The notes beneath the pieces were generated by a model that saw nothing but the letters and a program-made list of their open reading frames with translations, was not told the origin of the DNA and made no database searches. The translations under genes and the position numbers were made by a program. Positions 1 through 6,654 of a DNA stretch of 64,000 bases are shown here, piece by piece. Source of the stretch: Burkholderiaceae bacterium (GTDB lineage: Bacteria; Pseudomonadota; Gammaproteobacteria; Burkholderiales; Burkholderiaceae_C); NCBI GenBank assembly GCA_024235895.1, contig JACKLM010000002.1, positions 868,001 through 932,000 on the forward strand, read 5' to 3'. Each line of letters begins with the position of its first letter. The first letter of the stretch is position 1.

Positions 1-187
1 GGGGGTCGTGATTGCCCATCAGGCAGTACGCATGGACATCGGCGTCGAAGCGCTCGCAGCCCGGCGCCGGCACGTCCAGGAAGTCCAGCCGATCGGCATC
101 GCCGGCGAAGATGGACTCGCGCCGGTCCCCGCGCGAGCTGAGGTGATACAGCGCGCCGGGCAAGTCGATGCGCAGCGGGCGGGTCAG
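1..187 (-). pseudogene. REP-associated tyrosine transposase (RAYT/IS200-like), decayed fragment
   Basis: The minus strand reads a protein beginning L-T-R-P-L-R-I-D, followed by a P-G-A-L-Y-H-L-S-S-R-G-D-R-R segment and then C-E-R-F..V-H-A-Y-C-L-M-G-N-H, the hallmark N-terminus of RAYT (Y1_Tnp) proteins. These proteins nick single-stranded DNA at REP hairpins. The family normally continues N-H-Y-H, the HUH metal-binding pair, but here the codons give N-H-D-P, so the second histidine appears lost. No ATG, GTG or TTG is in frame near the family start; position 187 is CTG where homologues have ATG. The gene runs off the left edge. A copy of the REP-like motif (216-246) lies just upstream. I read it as a degenerate remnant; a short local frameshift at the edge cannot be excluded. 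Confidence 0.7.
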
Positions 188-215
188 CCCGGCGGCGTCG
201 CCGTTGATCGAAGGG

Positions 216-246
216 GCTTCGATTTGGACCCCGACCCTCGAGTCCG
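216..246 (-). repeat. REP-like motif copy 1, upstream of the RAYT fragment
   Basis: This is a diverged copy of the motif whose consensus on this strand is GTTTCGATTTAAGACC followed by TGACCCTCAAG. It sits directly upstream of the transposase remnant in the orientation expected for a RAYT and its cognate repeat. Confidence 0.6.
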
Positions 247-319
247 CTCGATTCGCTGCGGCGCCGCGTCTTGCCTCTTGGGAGATGCTGCCAGAGCCCG
301 CACGGTCGATACCTGCACC

Positions 320-637
320 ATGAGGCTCACCGCCCGTCAACAGCAAGTGCTGCGAGAAGCGCTGCGCCGCCGCTTCGGTGGCGCAGCCAGGTTGTGGGTG
401 TTCGGATCCAGGCTGGACGCTCAGGCCCGCGGCGGCGACCACGACCTGATGGTCAGCACGCCGGAGAGGGACACCGACCGCCTGGTCGAGGCCCGGCTGC
501 GCTTCCTGGCTGATCTGCATGCCAGCCCATGCTTCGAGGACGAGAAGATCGACGTCGTGCTGCATGCGCCGGCACTGCAGCCCGAGCCGTTGCCCATCCA
601 GCGCACCGCGCTGGCGCAGGGGGTGGCGTTGACGTGA
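320..637 (+). CDS. MNT-type nucleotidyltransferase, likely antitoxin of a MNT/HEPN pair
   Basis: A 105-residue protein of the minimal nucleotidyltransferase family. The signature G-S-R (residues 29-31) is followed by A-R-G-G-D-H-D-L (36-43), giving the GS...GDxD metal and nucleotide site, with a further acidic position near D-E-K-I-D-V-V. In this family the enzyme typically acts as the antitoxin of a HEPN RNase toxin, adenylylating a tyrosine of its partner. The start at 320 is the first ATG that places the short N-terminal helix correctly; the open frame upstream is antisense to the transposase remnant. The stop overlaps the GTG of the next gene (GTGA), the coupling expected of a TA operon. 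The enzyme looks intact although its partner is broken. Confidence 0.75.
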   Translation: MRLTARQQQVLREALRRRFGGAARLWVFGSRLDAQARGGDHDLMVSTPERDTDRLVEARLRFLADLHASPCFEDEKIDVVLHAPALQPEPLPIQRTALAQGVALT

Positions 638-989
638 ACCCGCCGCACCCCCCCAAACTGCAGGCGGCCTTGGCCGAGTGCGCCCTGCACGCCAGGGTGC
701 TGCAAGAGGCGGCGGCAGCGCTGCCGCCGAGGTTCGATGCCGCGGATGCGGCCGCGGTGACGGCAGAGCTGCGCCGCTCGCTGGATCAAGCCGCGTACCG
801 CTTCATGAAGTTGCAGCACAGCCTGGGCGAGAAGGTGCCGCCCGGGCTGCTGGCCGCCACGCTCGACCCCTTGCCACCCGAAGCCCCGTTTGCGCAGCGG
901 CTGCAACGCCTCGAGCGCCTGGGCGCGCGGCCATCGGCGAGCTGCTGGCGGTCTGGCGTGCTGCGCAGGCCTTCAGCGCGAAGATTTGA
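634..989 (+). pseudogene. HEPN-like partner of the MNT protein, frameshifted with internal deletion
   Basis: From the GTG at 634 the frame encodes an all-helical N-terminal domain (A-L-A-E-C-A-L-H-A-R, L-D-Q-A-A-Y-R-F-M-K-L-Q-H, F-A-Q-R-L-Q-R-L-E-R-L-G) typical of HEPN/HepT-like partners of MNT enzymes. After about residue 98 similarity stops. The plausible C-terminal helix (A-A-I-G-E-L-L-A-V-W-R-A-A) is found in another frame and ends at TGA 987-989. The segment between, where such proteins carry the catalytic R-x(4-6)-H, is absent. The simplest reading is a small internal deletion that also shifted the frame. In the original frame the ORF stays open through a REP-like repeat into the downstream XRE gene. 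Family assignment rests on helical pattern and context, so it is less certain than the break. Confidence 0.6.
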
Positions 990-1089
990 ATGCGCTGCCC
1001 ACCCCGGGCACCCAGACAAACCGGCCCGCGGGCCGTATTGCTGGGGAGGGCAGGACTGGATGATCCGGCGTCGAAGCCGCGGGCTGCGG

Positions 1090-1120
1090 GGTTTCGATTT
1101 AAGACCTGACCCTCAAGACC
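1090..1120 (+). repeat. REP-like motif copy 2
   Basis: This is the best-conserved copy, GTTTCGATTTAAGACC plus TGACCCTCAAG. It is preceded at 1021-1035 by a GC palindrome around GGCCCGCGGGCC and followed at about 1121-1140 by a partial GGAGGCCGCTTTGATGGGG hairpin arm. The same hairpin-plus-motif layout recurs at 2476-2578 and 2783-2884. The 990-1173 interval holds only these elements. Confidence 0.7.
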
Positions 1121-1173
1121 GCGGAGGCCGCTTTGATGGGGAGAGAGGAACGGAGGGACGGCGTCGATGTAAC

Positions 1174-1209
1174 GTATTTCATTATCGACAAAACGACAAT
1201 ATGAGATAC
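1174..1209 (+). promoter_or_regulatory. Dyad operator/promoter of the XRE-AbiEii pair
   Basis: An AT-rich island carries an interrupted inverted repeat: left arm GTATTTCATTATCG (1174-1187), six-base spacer, right arm CGACAATATGAGATAC (1194-1209). The inner core is TATCG-N6-CGACA. Position and symmetry fit an autoregulatory XRE operator over the promoter. The dyad covers the ATG at 1201, which favours the ATG at 1219 as the true start. Confidence 0.6.
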
Positions 1210-1218
1210 ACTAACGGC

Positions 1219-1689
1219 ATGCCAGCTCGAGCACCCCCATTCGTCGATGACACCACCCGGCAAGGCCTGCGGGCGCTGGGTGAGGCAGTGCGCACGCGGC
1301 GCAAGGCGATGCGGCTCGCGGCGCAGAGCGTCGCCCGCGCGGCGAACATGAATCGACAAACGCTCAACCGAATCGAGCGCGGCGAACCGTCGGTCACGGC
1401 CGGCGCCTACATCAATGCCATGCGGGTTCTCGGCCTCGACCTGAAGGCCGTCGAGGTCACGCGTGAGTCGCCCGCGGCTGAGGTCGCGGATGTCGTCCGC
1501 CTGGGCGACTACCCTCAGCTCAACCAGCTTGCGTGGCATCGGGCGGGCGAGACCGTCACCGAGAAGGAGGCGCTGGCACTCTACGAGCGGAACTGGCGAC
1601 ACGTCGACCAGAAGAACCTGTCGACTGCCGAACGCAGCCTCGTCGCGCGCCTGGTGGCCCGCTACGGCAACGGAGTCATGCTTGTTTGA
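1219..1689 (+). CDS. XRE/HipB-like helix-turn-helix protein, probable antitoxin
   Basis: A 156-residue DNA-binding protein. The Cro/C1-type HTH lies at about residues 17-75 (L-G-E-A-V-R-T-R-R-K-A-M-R-L-A-A-Q-S-V-A...N-M-N-R-Q-T-L-N-R-I-E-R-G-E). A C-terminal extension of about 75 residues (E-K-E-A-L-A-L-Y-E-R-N-W-R-H-V) probably holds the partner-binding surface. The start at 1219 is chosen because the dyad operator overlaps the upstream in-frame ATG at 1201. The next gene begins inside its last codons. Adjacent XRE regulator plus AbiEii-type nucleotidyltransferase is a recurrent toxin-antitoxin arrangement, so antitoxin and autorepressor is the likely role. I infer this from context and the operator. 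Confidence 0.75.
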   Translation: MPARAPPFVDDTTRQGLRALGEAVRTRRKAMRLAAQSVARAANMNRQTLNRIERGEPSVTAGAYINAMRVLGLDLKAVEVTRESPAAEVADVVRLGDYPQLNQLAWHRAGETVTEKEALALYERNWRHVDQKNLSTAERSLVARLVARYGNGVMLV

Positions 1690-2404
1690 GCGCGCCCACC
1701 ATCGGCGCATCGCCCAGCTGCTGGGCGCGCTCGACGCGGCCAAGCTCTCGGCGCACAACTGCTTCTTCGGCGGCGGGACCGTCATCGCGCTGCTGCATGG
1801 CGAGTACCGGGAGTCACGTGATGTGGACTTCCTGGTCTCCGACTTGGCTTCGTACCGGGACCTGCGCGGCATCGTGAGCAATGAGGGCCTCTCGGGCCTT
1901 TTCGTGGAGCCGGTGACCCCGCTGCGCGAGACCAGGATGGACCAGTACGGCATCCGCACGTTCGTCGAAGTCGATGGGGTCGCCATCAAGCTCGAGATCG
2001 TGCTCGAGGCGCGCATCGAGCTCGACGTGCCGCAAGCCGAGAACGCCGTCTGCGGCGTTCGTGCGCTCACCCATGTCGACCAGGTTGCAGGGAAGCTGCT
2101 GGCCAACTCCGACCGCTGGGCCGACGATTCGGTCGACTCGCGCGACCTCATCGACCTGGCCATGATGCTCGACGGCAGGACCATCCCGCGCGCCGCCCTG
2201 GACAAGGCCGGCCGCGCGTACGGCTCCATCGAGGCCGACCTGGAAAGAGCCAAGACCCACGTCGAGCGGCCGGGACACCTGCTTCGGTGCATGCGCAACC
2301 TGCACATGGCCCAGCCGCCCGCGCTCGTGCTCGACCGTATTCGCAAGCTGAGACCGGAGCCGTTGACTGTGCGCAAGCGAGCCTCCAAGCGGCGCCCGAT
2401 GTGA
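1682..2404 (+). CDS. AbiEii/AbiGii-type nucleotidyltransferase toxin
   Basis: A 240-residue protein starting at TTG 1682, eight bases before the end of the XRE stop codon, with CGGAG at 1671-1675. Residues 30-33 form G-G-G-T and residues 43-50 R-E-S-R-D-V-D-F, the GxGT...DxD nucleotidyltransferase site of AbiEii proteins. A third conserved acidic position is in K-L-E-I-V-L-E-A-R, and D-L-I-D-L-A-M-M-L matches the family's downstream helix. AbiEii toxins transfer nucleotides, in characterised relatives to tRNA 3' ends, and arrest growth during phage infection. A hairpin terminator at 2476-2499 closes the operon. An ATG in this frame is absent near the expected N-terminus, so the rare TTG start is the best choice. 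Confidence 0.8.
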   Translation: MFERAHHRRIAQLLGALDAAKLSAHNCFFGGGTVIALLHGEYRESRDVDFLVSDLASYRDLRGIVSNEGLSGLFVEPVTPLRETRMDQYGIRTFVEVDGVAIKLEIVLEARIELDVPQAENAVCGVRALTHVDQVAGKLLANSDRWADDSVDSRDLIDLAMMLDGRTIPRAALDKAGRAYGSIEADLERAKTHVERPGHLLRCMRNLHMAQPPALVLDRIRKLRPEPLTVRKRASKRRPM

Positions 2405-2475
2405 TGGGGGTGTCGCCGCCCAGGCGTCCGTGCCTGGTGCCGAAGACGCCTGCTCTCTCGGCTCTGCGCCAACGA

Positions 2476-2499
2476 CAAAGCGGCCCGCAGGCCGCTTTG
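2476..2499 (+). terminator. Hairpin (terminator or REP hairpin) after the AbiEii gene
   Basis: Perfect 10-bp arms CAAAGCGGCC and GGCCGCTTTG flank a CGCA loop and are followed by TTGGGGGG rather than a long T run. The same hairpin recurs at 2783-2806, each about 50-60 bp before a REP-like motif, so it may be the hairpin half of the repeat unit as well as a terminator. Confidence 0.6.
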
Positions 2500-2547
2500 T
2501 TGGGGGGAGGGGTGCTTAGGGTCGGACCTGCAAATCTTGGTCTTGGG

Positions 2548-2578
2548 GGTTTGGATTTAGGACCTGACCCTCAAGTCC
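2548..2578 (+). repeat. REP-like motif copy 3
   Basis: Variant with GTTTGGATTTAGGACC then TGACCCTCAAG. It is preceded by a TTGGTCTTGGGGGTTT stretch also seen before copy 5. The 2405-2916 interval between the AbiEii gene and pilA contains only these repeats and hairpins. Confidence 0.65.
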
Positions 2579-2706
2579 TCGCGCTCAGCTTATGACCGGG
2601 CGGCTCGCCCGCGTCCACAAGCGGGTGGCTTCGATCGGGCGTTTCGATCGAAGCCCTTGCTGAAACCGTGGGGAACGGAGGGACGGGGTCGAAGCCTCGG
2701 GGTCGG

Positions 2707-2737
2707 GGTTTCGGTTTGAGACCTGACCCTCGAGGCC
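2707..2737 (+). repeat. REP-like motif copy 4
   Basis: Variant with GTTTCGGTTTGAGACC then TGACCCTCGAG, same orientation as the other copies. The bases before it (GGAGGGACGG...TCGAAGCC) resemble those between 1150 and 1170 and between 1070 and 1080. Confidence 0.65.
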
Positions 2738-2782
2738 CCAAGTCCCCTGGCCACGACCACCCTGGGCCGGCATGGAAAACGC

Positions 2783-2806
2783 CAAAGCGGCCCGGAGGCC
2801 GCTTTG
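2783..2806 (+). terminator. Second copy of the AAAGCGGCC hairpin
   Basis: Arms CAAAGCGGCC and GGCCGCTTTG with a CGGA loop, followed by ATGGGGGAGGGG. It is nearly identical to the hairpin at 2476-2499 and is followed at 2853 by another REP-like motif. It could also stop transcription coming out of pilA from the opposite strand. Confidence 0.55.
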
Positions 2807-2852
2807 ATGGGGGAGGGGAGCTTGGGGTCGGAGTTGGGACTCTTGGTCTTGG

Positions 2853-2884
2853 GGTTTCGATTGAAGACCTGACCCTCAAGTTCC
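2853..2884 (+). repeat. REP-like motif copy 5
   Basis: GTTTCGATTGAAGACC then TGACCCTCAAG, the fifth copy in 2.7 kb and the last before pilA. It ends 33 bp from the pilA stop codon. Confidence 0.65.
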
Positions 2885-2916
2885 TCTCGAGTTCCCCTCG
2901 AGTTCCCGAATCCCGA

Positions 2917-3381
2917 TTACTTGCAAGAGCCCGGCAGGTACTTCGCTGGCATGGTACCGGGCTTGCACTCGAAGCTGGCAACCTGGGTCGGAATGTCGTC
3001 CGCGGCGACCAAGGCGGCATTCGCAGTGTCCTTGGGTGTGAGCGTGATCGTCTTGCCCTGCGCAGCGGCAGGCAAATCCGCGGCTGCCGACGACGTAACC
3101 GTGATGACGCCATTGAGATCGGTCGCGACGGAAGCCACGTACTTGCTCGACTGCGCCGCTGTCTCGCAGCCCCAGTTATTGGCACCCGGACCGGCCGAGG
3201 CCGTCTGGTAAACCTCCGAGACCGCGGTACGGCATTGGCTCGAGGCCAGAACGATCTCCGAGACCTTGGCCTTGACCGTGTAATCCTGATACGCCGGCAA
3301 CGCCACCGCAGCCAGGATGCCGATGATCGCCACCACGATCATCAGTTCGATGAGGGTAAAACCCTGTTGGACTCGCTTCAT
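2917..3381 (-). CDS. pilA: Type IV major pilin PilA
   Basis: A 154-residue prepilin. The leader M-K-R-V-Q-Q-G is followed by [25 protein letters not shown], the type IVa pilin hydrophobic helix with G(-1)/F(+1) cleavage and Glu5. Two C-terminal cysteines (F-E-C-K-P and G-S-C-K) probably form the D-region disulfide loop. PilD cleaves and methylates the leader, and the pilin is polymerised at the inner membrane. The start at 3381 has GGAG upstream and matches the family leader; the longer frame adds 18 non-homologous residues and would lie across the promoter. A sigma-54 element lies about 50 bp upstream. No other pil genes are nearby, and REP-like repeats abut its 3' end. Confidence 0.92.
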   Translation of the reverse strand: MKRVQQGFTLIELMIVVAIIGILAAVALPAYQDYTVKAKVSEIVLASSQCRTAVSEVYQTASAGPGANNWGCETAAQSSKYVASVATDLNGVITVTSSAAADLPAAAQGKTITLTPKDTANAALVAADDIPTQVASFECKPGTMPAKYLPGSCK

Positions 3382-3430
3382 GTTCAGGCTCCTTCGTTGA
3401 GCAGGTAGGGAGGGGAGGCGTCCAACCCCA

Positions 3431-3446
3431 TGCATCCCCCGTGCCA
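3431..3446 (-). promoter_or_regulatory. Sigma-54 promoter of pilA
   Basis: On the minus strand the sequence is TGGCACGGGGGATGCA, with GG-N10-GC spacing and a perfect TGGCACG -24 block; the -12 block is ATGC instead of TTGC. A start near 3420 would give a leader of about 40 bases. Sigma-54/PilR control of pilA is established in many proteobacteria. Confidence 0.75.
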
Positions 3447-3655
3447 GCCCCCTACCCCGGTCCTGGGCGTGAAATCCTCACGCCCGCTGACAGGATTCGT
3501 CACCCGCAGGCGCCCCGGGCGGCCCAGGTCGACGCAATGCGTCAGCCGGCACGCGCCCCCGGTGTGACAGGTCGCAACCGCGGCCCGCGCGGCAGCGGTC
3601 CGGCGCCGGGTGTACGCTGGCCGCCCCGAAGCAACCCGGACCAGGAGCAACCCCC

Positions 3656-3865
3656 ATGGCCAACCACGTCTACAAGATGGTCGAGCTCGTCGGCTCGTCG
3701 CCCACCGGCACCGACGACGCGATCCGCAACGCGATCGCGCAGGCGGCGGCGACGCTGCGCCACCTCGACTGGTTCGAGGTCGTCGAGACGCGCGGCCAGA
3801 TCGCCGACGGCAAGGTCGCGCACTTCCAGGTCAAGCTGAAGGTCGGCTTCCGGATCGAGCCGTAG
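3656..3865 (+). CDS. Dodecin family flavin-binding protein
   Basis: A 69-residue protein matching dodecin along its length: [15 protein letters not shown] at the N-terminus, a helix [12 protein letters not shown], then [11 protein letters not shown] and [15 protein letters not shown]. Dodecins assemble as dodecameric cytoplasmic shells that store or buffer flavins. The central W-F-E-V motif contributes the tryptophan that stacks on the ligand. An AGGAG lies seven bases before the ATG. It is apparently monocistronic, divergent from pilA. Confidence 0.92.
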   Translation: MANHVYKMVELVGSSPTGTDDAIRNAIAQAAATLRHLDWFEVVETRGQIADGKVAHFQVKLKVGFRIEP

Positions 3866-4049
3866 CGCCGGCAAGCCCGGCGCGGAGTGCCCGGCGCCGA
3901 GAGCCCGCGCGGAGCTTCGTCGGCGCCACCGGCGCTTCGCACCGCTGCGCCCGCCCCTCGTCGCAAGGCGCTCGCGCCGCCCGGTCGAGACGACGACAGT
4001 GCGTGCATCGCGGCAACGACCCACCGTCGCCCGTCCCGAGGAGCACGCC

Positions 4050-4202
4050 ATGAATACCCCCGTCACCCACCGCTTCGTCGCCCTGGTGCTGTCCGTCGTG
4101 CTGTCGCTGGGGCTGTTCGAGACCGTCTCCGGCTTCGCGGCCCCCGGGCACGCGGGGCAGTTGCTCGTGCGAGCGGACCTGCCGGCGGCCGAGCGCGGCT
4201 GA
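4050..4202 (+). CDS. Small secreted or membrane-anchored hypothetical peptide
   Basis: A 50-codon ORF with a GAGGAG ribosome site eight bases before the ATG. The sequence has a polar start (M-N-T-P-V-T-H-R-F), a hydrophobic stretch V-A-L-V-L-S-V-V-L-S-L-G-L-F and then A-A-P-G-H-A-G, which looks like a signal peptide or single membrane anchor followed by about 20 hydrophilic residues. I do not recognise a family. It stands alone between dodecin and alanine dehydrogenase. The strong ribosome site argues for translation; short length limits confidence. Confidence 0.5.
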   Translation: MNTPVTHRFVALVLSVVLSLGLFETVSGFAAPGHAGQLLVRADLPAAERG

Positions 4203-4356
4203 CAAGAGGCAAGAGGCACGGCCCCGCCCTCGCGGCACGCCCGGGCGTCCGGCCTGGGTTTGTCGACGGATCCGGCACGACTTCGAACCCCTGCGCACGA
4301 TCTTCGCCCGATCCCGGCGTAGATTGGCGACCTCTTCAGCCACGGCCGAGGTCGCC

Positions 4357-5463
4357 ATGCACGTCGGGATCCCACGCGAGATCAAGGACCACGAATACCG
4401 CGTCGGCATGCTGCCGGCCGGCGTGAAGGCGCTGGTCGCGCATGGCCACCGCGTCAGCGTCGAGACCGGCGCCGGGGCCGGTGTCGGCGCCACCGACGAG
4501 GCCTATGCCGCCGCCGGGGCGAAGATCGGCGACGCGCCGGCGGTGTGGGGCGCCGAGCTCGTGGTCAAGGTCAAGGAGCCGCAGGCCGTCGAGCGTGCGC
4601 GGCTGCGCCCGGGGCAGATCCTCTTCACCTACCTGCACCTCGCGCCCGACCGCGCGCAGACCGACGAGCTGCTGGCCAGCGGCGCGACCGCCGTCGCCTA
4701 CGAGACGGTGACCGCGGCCGATGGCTCGCTGCCGCTGCTGACGCCGATGTCGGAGATCGCCGGCCGGCTCGCGCCGCAGGCCGGTGCGCACTGGCTCGAG
4801 AAGGCGCAGGGCGGCCGCGGCGTGCTGCTCGGCGGCGTGCCGGGGGTCGCGCCGGCCGGGGTGCTGGTGCTCGGCGGTGGCGTGGCCGGCACGCACGCGG
4901 CGACGATCGCGCTCGGGATGGGCGCGCAGGTCACGGTGATGGACCGCGCAGCGCCGGTGCTGCGCCGGCTCGACGCACAGTTCGGCGGCCGCGTCCACAC
5001 GCGGTTCGCCACCCCCGACGCGATCGCCGACGCGCTGCCGCAGGCCGACCTCGTCATCGGCGCGGTGCTGGTGGCGGGCGCAGCGACGCCGAAGCTGGTC
5101 ACGCGCGAGATGCTCGCGCTGCTGCCGCCGGGCGCGGTGCTGGTCGACATCGCGATCGACCAGGGCGGCTGCTTCGAGACCTCGCGCGCGACGACGCACT
5201 CGGCACCGACCTTCGTCGAGCAGGGCATCGTCCACTACGGCGTGGCCAACATGCCCGGCGCCGTCGCGCGCACGTCGACGCTGGCGCTGACCGCCGTCAC
5301 GCGCCCGTTCGTCGAGCGGCTCGCCGACCGCGGGCTGGACGCGCTGCGCGAGGACCCGCACCTGCGCGCCGGGCTGAACGTGCACGCCGGTCGCCTGACC
5401 TGCGCGCCGGTGGGCGTCGCGCAGCAGCGCGAATCGGTCACCGCCGATCAGGCGCTGGGCTGA
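4357..5463 (+). CDS. ald: Alanine dehydrogenase
   Basis: A 368-residue enzyme, about the family's usual 371, catalysing reversible NAD-dependent deamination of L-alanine to pyruvate and ammonium. The N-terminus M-H-V-G-I-P-R-E-I-K-D-H-E-Y-R-V-G is diagnostic. K in V-V-K-V-K-E-P-Q and H in Y-L-H-L-A-P-D are the substrate-binding residues, and G-G-G-V-A-G-T-H-A-A is the Rossmann dinucleotide loop. D-I-A-I-D-Q-G-G-C-F-E and N-M-P-G-A-V-A-R-T-S-T complete the conserved C-terminal motifs. The start at 4357 fits homologues exactly, though no strong Shine-Dalgarno is visible. It appears monocistronic; no GTAACC-type element precedes it. Confidence 0.95.
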   Translation: MHVGIPREIKDHEYRVGMLPAGVKALVAHGHRVSVETGAGAGVGATDEAYAAAGAKIGDAPAVWGAELVVKVKEPQAVERARLRPGQILFTYLHLAPDRAQTDELLASGATAVAYETVTAADGSLPLLTPMSEIAGRLAPQAGAHWLEKAQGGRGVLLGGVPGVAPAGVLVLGGGVAGTHAATIALGMGAQVTVMDRAAPVLRRLDAQFGGRVHTRFATPDAIADALPQADLVIGAVLVAGAATPKLVTREMLALLPPGAVLVDIAIDQGGCFETSRATTHSAPTFVEQGIVHYGVANMPGAVARTSTLALTAVTRPFVERLADRGLDALREDPHLRAGLNVHAGRLTCAPVGVAQQRESVTADQALG

Positions 5464-5555
5464 ATCGTGGACGCTGCGCCCGCGCCACCCCGGCCCCCTC
5501 GATGCCGCCTGGCATCGAGGCGCAGCACGCGGGCCCCGAGTCGGGTCCAGCTTGC

Positions 5556-5581
5556 GTAACCGGGCATGACCGGCGATCGAC
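5556..5581 (+). promoter_or_regulatory. ECF (SigF/NrsF-type) promoter before the YiiX-like gene
   Basis: GTAACC (5556-5561), exactly 16 bases, then CGAC (5578-5581). Hexamer and spacing match two further elements at 6629 and 7918 and the known Caulobacter SigF promoter form GTAACC-N16-CGAA. The -10 ends only ten bases before the ATG at 5592, so the leader would be very short. Confidence 0.65.
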
Positions 5582-5591
5582 CTCAGGAATC

Positions 5592-6413
5592 ATGGCCGCC
5601 ACCGCGATCGGGTCCCGCTGGCTGAGCCGCCTGGGCGGGCGGCTGGCGCGCTACCTCTCGGCGCGCCGCCCGCAGGCGTCGACCGCCGGCCCGACCGACC
5701 TCGACGCGCTCGCGCGCGTGATGCGCCCCGGCGACGTCCTGCTGGTCGAGGGCGATACGCGGTTCTCGACCGCGATCAAGTACCTGACGCAGTCGACCTG
5801 GTCGCACGCGGCGCTGGTCGTCGGCGACGCCGCCGGGCTGCGCGCCGCCGACGGCACCCCGCTGCCGATCGTCGAGGCCGATGTCGTCGACGGCGTGCGC
5901 GCGGTGGCGCTGGCGTCCTTCGCCGGGCTGCACCTGCGGATCTGCCGCCCGGTCGGGCTCGGGCCGGACGAGATCGCCGCCGTCGTCGCCCACGCGGTGG
6001 CGCGCCTCGGCCACCGTTACGACCTGAAGAACGTCGTCGACCTGCTGCGCTGGCTGCTGCCGACGCCGCCGGTGCCGACGCGCTGGCGCCGCCGCATGCT
6101 GGCGCTGGGCAGCGGCGACCCGACGCGCGCGATCTGCTCGACGCTGCTGGCGCAGGCCTTCCAGTCGGTGCGCTACCCGATCCTGCCTCGCATCGAGTCG
6201 CTGCCCGCGCCCACCGACGGCTGCGCCGACTGCCGCGGCGAGATCCTGCACGTTCGCCACCACAGCCTGTTCGTGCCGCGCGACTTCGACCTCTCGCCGT
6301 ACTTCGAGATCGTCAAGCCGTCGCTCGCCGCGAGCTTCGACCCGCGCGCGCTGCGCTGGGCCGATCCGGCCGCCCCGGGCGACGCGCCGGCGCCCGGCGC
6401 AGCACCGGCCTGA
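5592..6413 (+). CDS. YiiX/YebB-like permuted NlpC/P60 (papain-like) hydrolase
   Basis: A 273-residue protein. After a basic N-terminus comes the motif M-R-P-G-D-V-L-L-V-E-G, then T-Q-S-T-W-S-H-A-A-L-V-V-G-D, which supplies the catalytic histidine, and R-A-I-C-S-T-L-L-A-Q-A-F-Q, which supplies the cysteine. This His-before-Cys order marks the circularly permuted papain-like YiiX group, proposed to cleave peptide or acyl amide bonds; the substrate is unknown. No clear signal peptide is present. The C-terminus is Ala/Pro-rich. A GTAACC-N16-CGAC element directly upstream places it in the regulon of the sigma factor encoded next door. The start has AGGAAT nearby, only a weak ribosome site. Confidence 0.75.
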   Translation: MAATAIGSRWLSRLGGRLARYLSARRPQASTAGPTDLDALARVMRPGDVLLVEGDTRFSTAIKYLTQSTWSHAALVVGDAAGLRAADGTPLPIVEADVVDGVRAVALASFAGLHLRICRPVGLGPDEIAAVVAHAVARLGHRYDLKNVVDLLRWLLPTPPVPTRWRRRMLALGSGDPTRAICSTLLAQAFQSVRYPILPRIESLPAPTDGCADCRGEILHVRHHSLFVPRDFDLSPYFEIVKPSLAASFDPRALRWADPAAPGDAPAPGAAPA

Positions 6414-6628
6414 GCGCGGATCCCCACGCTGCGACCTCCCGACGCGGCACCCCGCGGCCGCCGGCGGAGGGTCGCCGCGGCGCGGGCACAATCCGCGGCG
6501 CGCTGAGGCGCGCCTGCGGACACCCGTGGGCCCCAGGTTGCGGCCGGGTCCCGGGACTGCACCCGCTCGTCGCGCGGCGCCGCGCCCTCGCCCCTCGACC
6601 GCCTGCCGTGGCGTTGGGGCGTGGTGCT

Positions 6629-6654
6629 GTAACCCGCGACGCCCAGGCGACGAA
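6629..6654 (+). promoter_or_regulatory. ECF promoter before the sigma factor gene
   Basis: GTAACC (6629-6634), 16 bases, CGAA (6651-6654). This is the exact Caulobacter SigF consensus. The last base is the A of the annotated ATG, so a transcript from here would begin just inside the coding region; see the finding on this conflict. Confidence 0.6.

Noticed and set aside
634..1689. One continuous frame from the HEPN-like remnant through a REP-like repeat into the XRE protein
   Set aside because: The middle is translated repeat DNA, and an AT-rich dyad operator plus the TA-type overlap downstream show that the XRE gene has its own start. The fusion is a by-product of the deletion.
3095..3120. 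GTAACC on the plus strand within pilA
   Set aside because: It is inside a coding region on the other strand, and the base tetrad 16 bases on is GATC, not CG-type.
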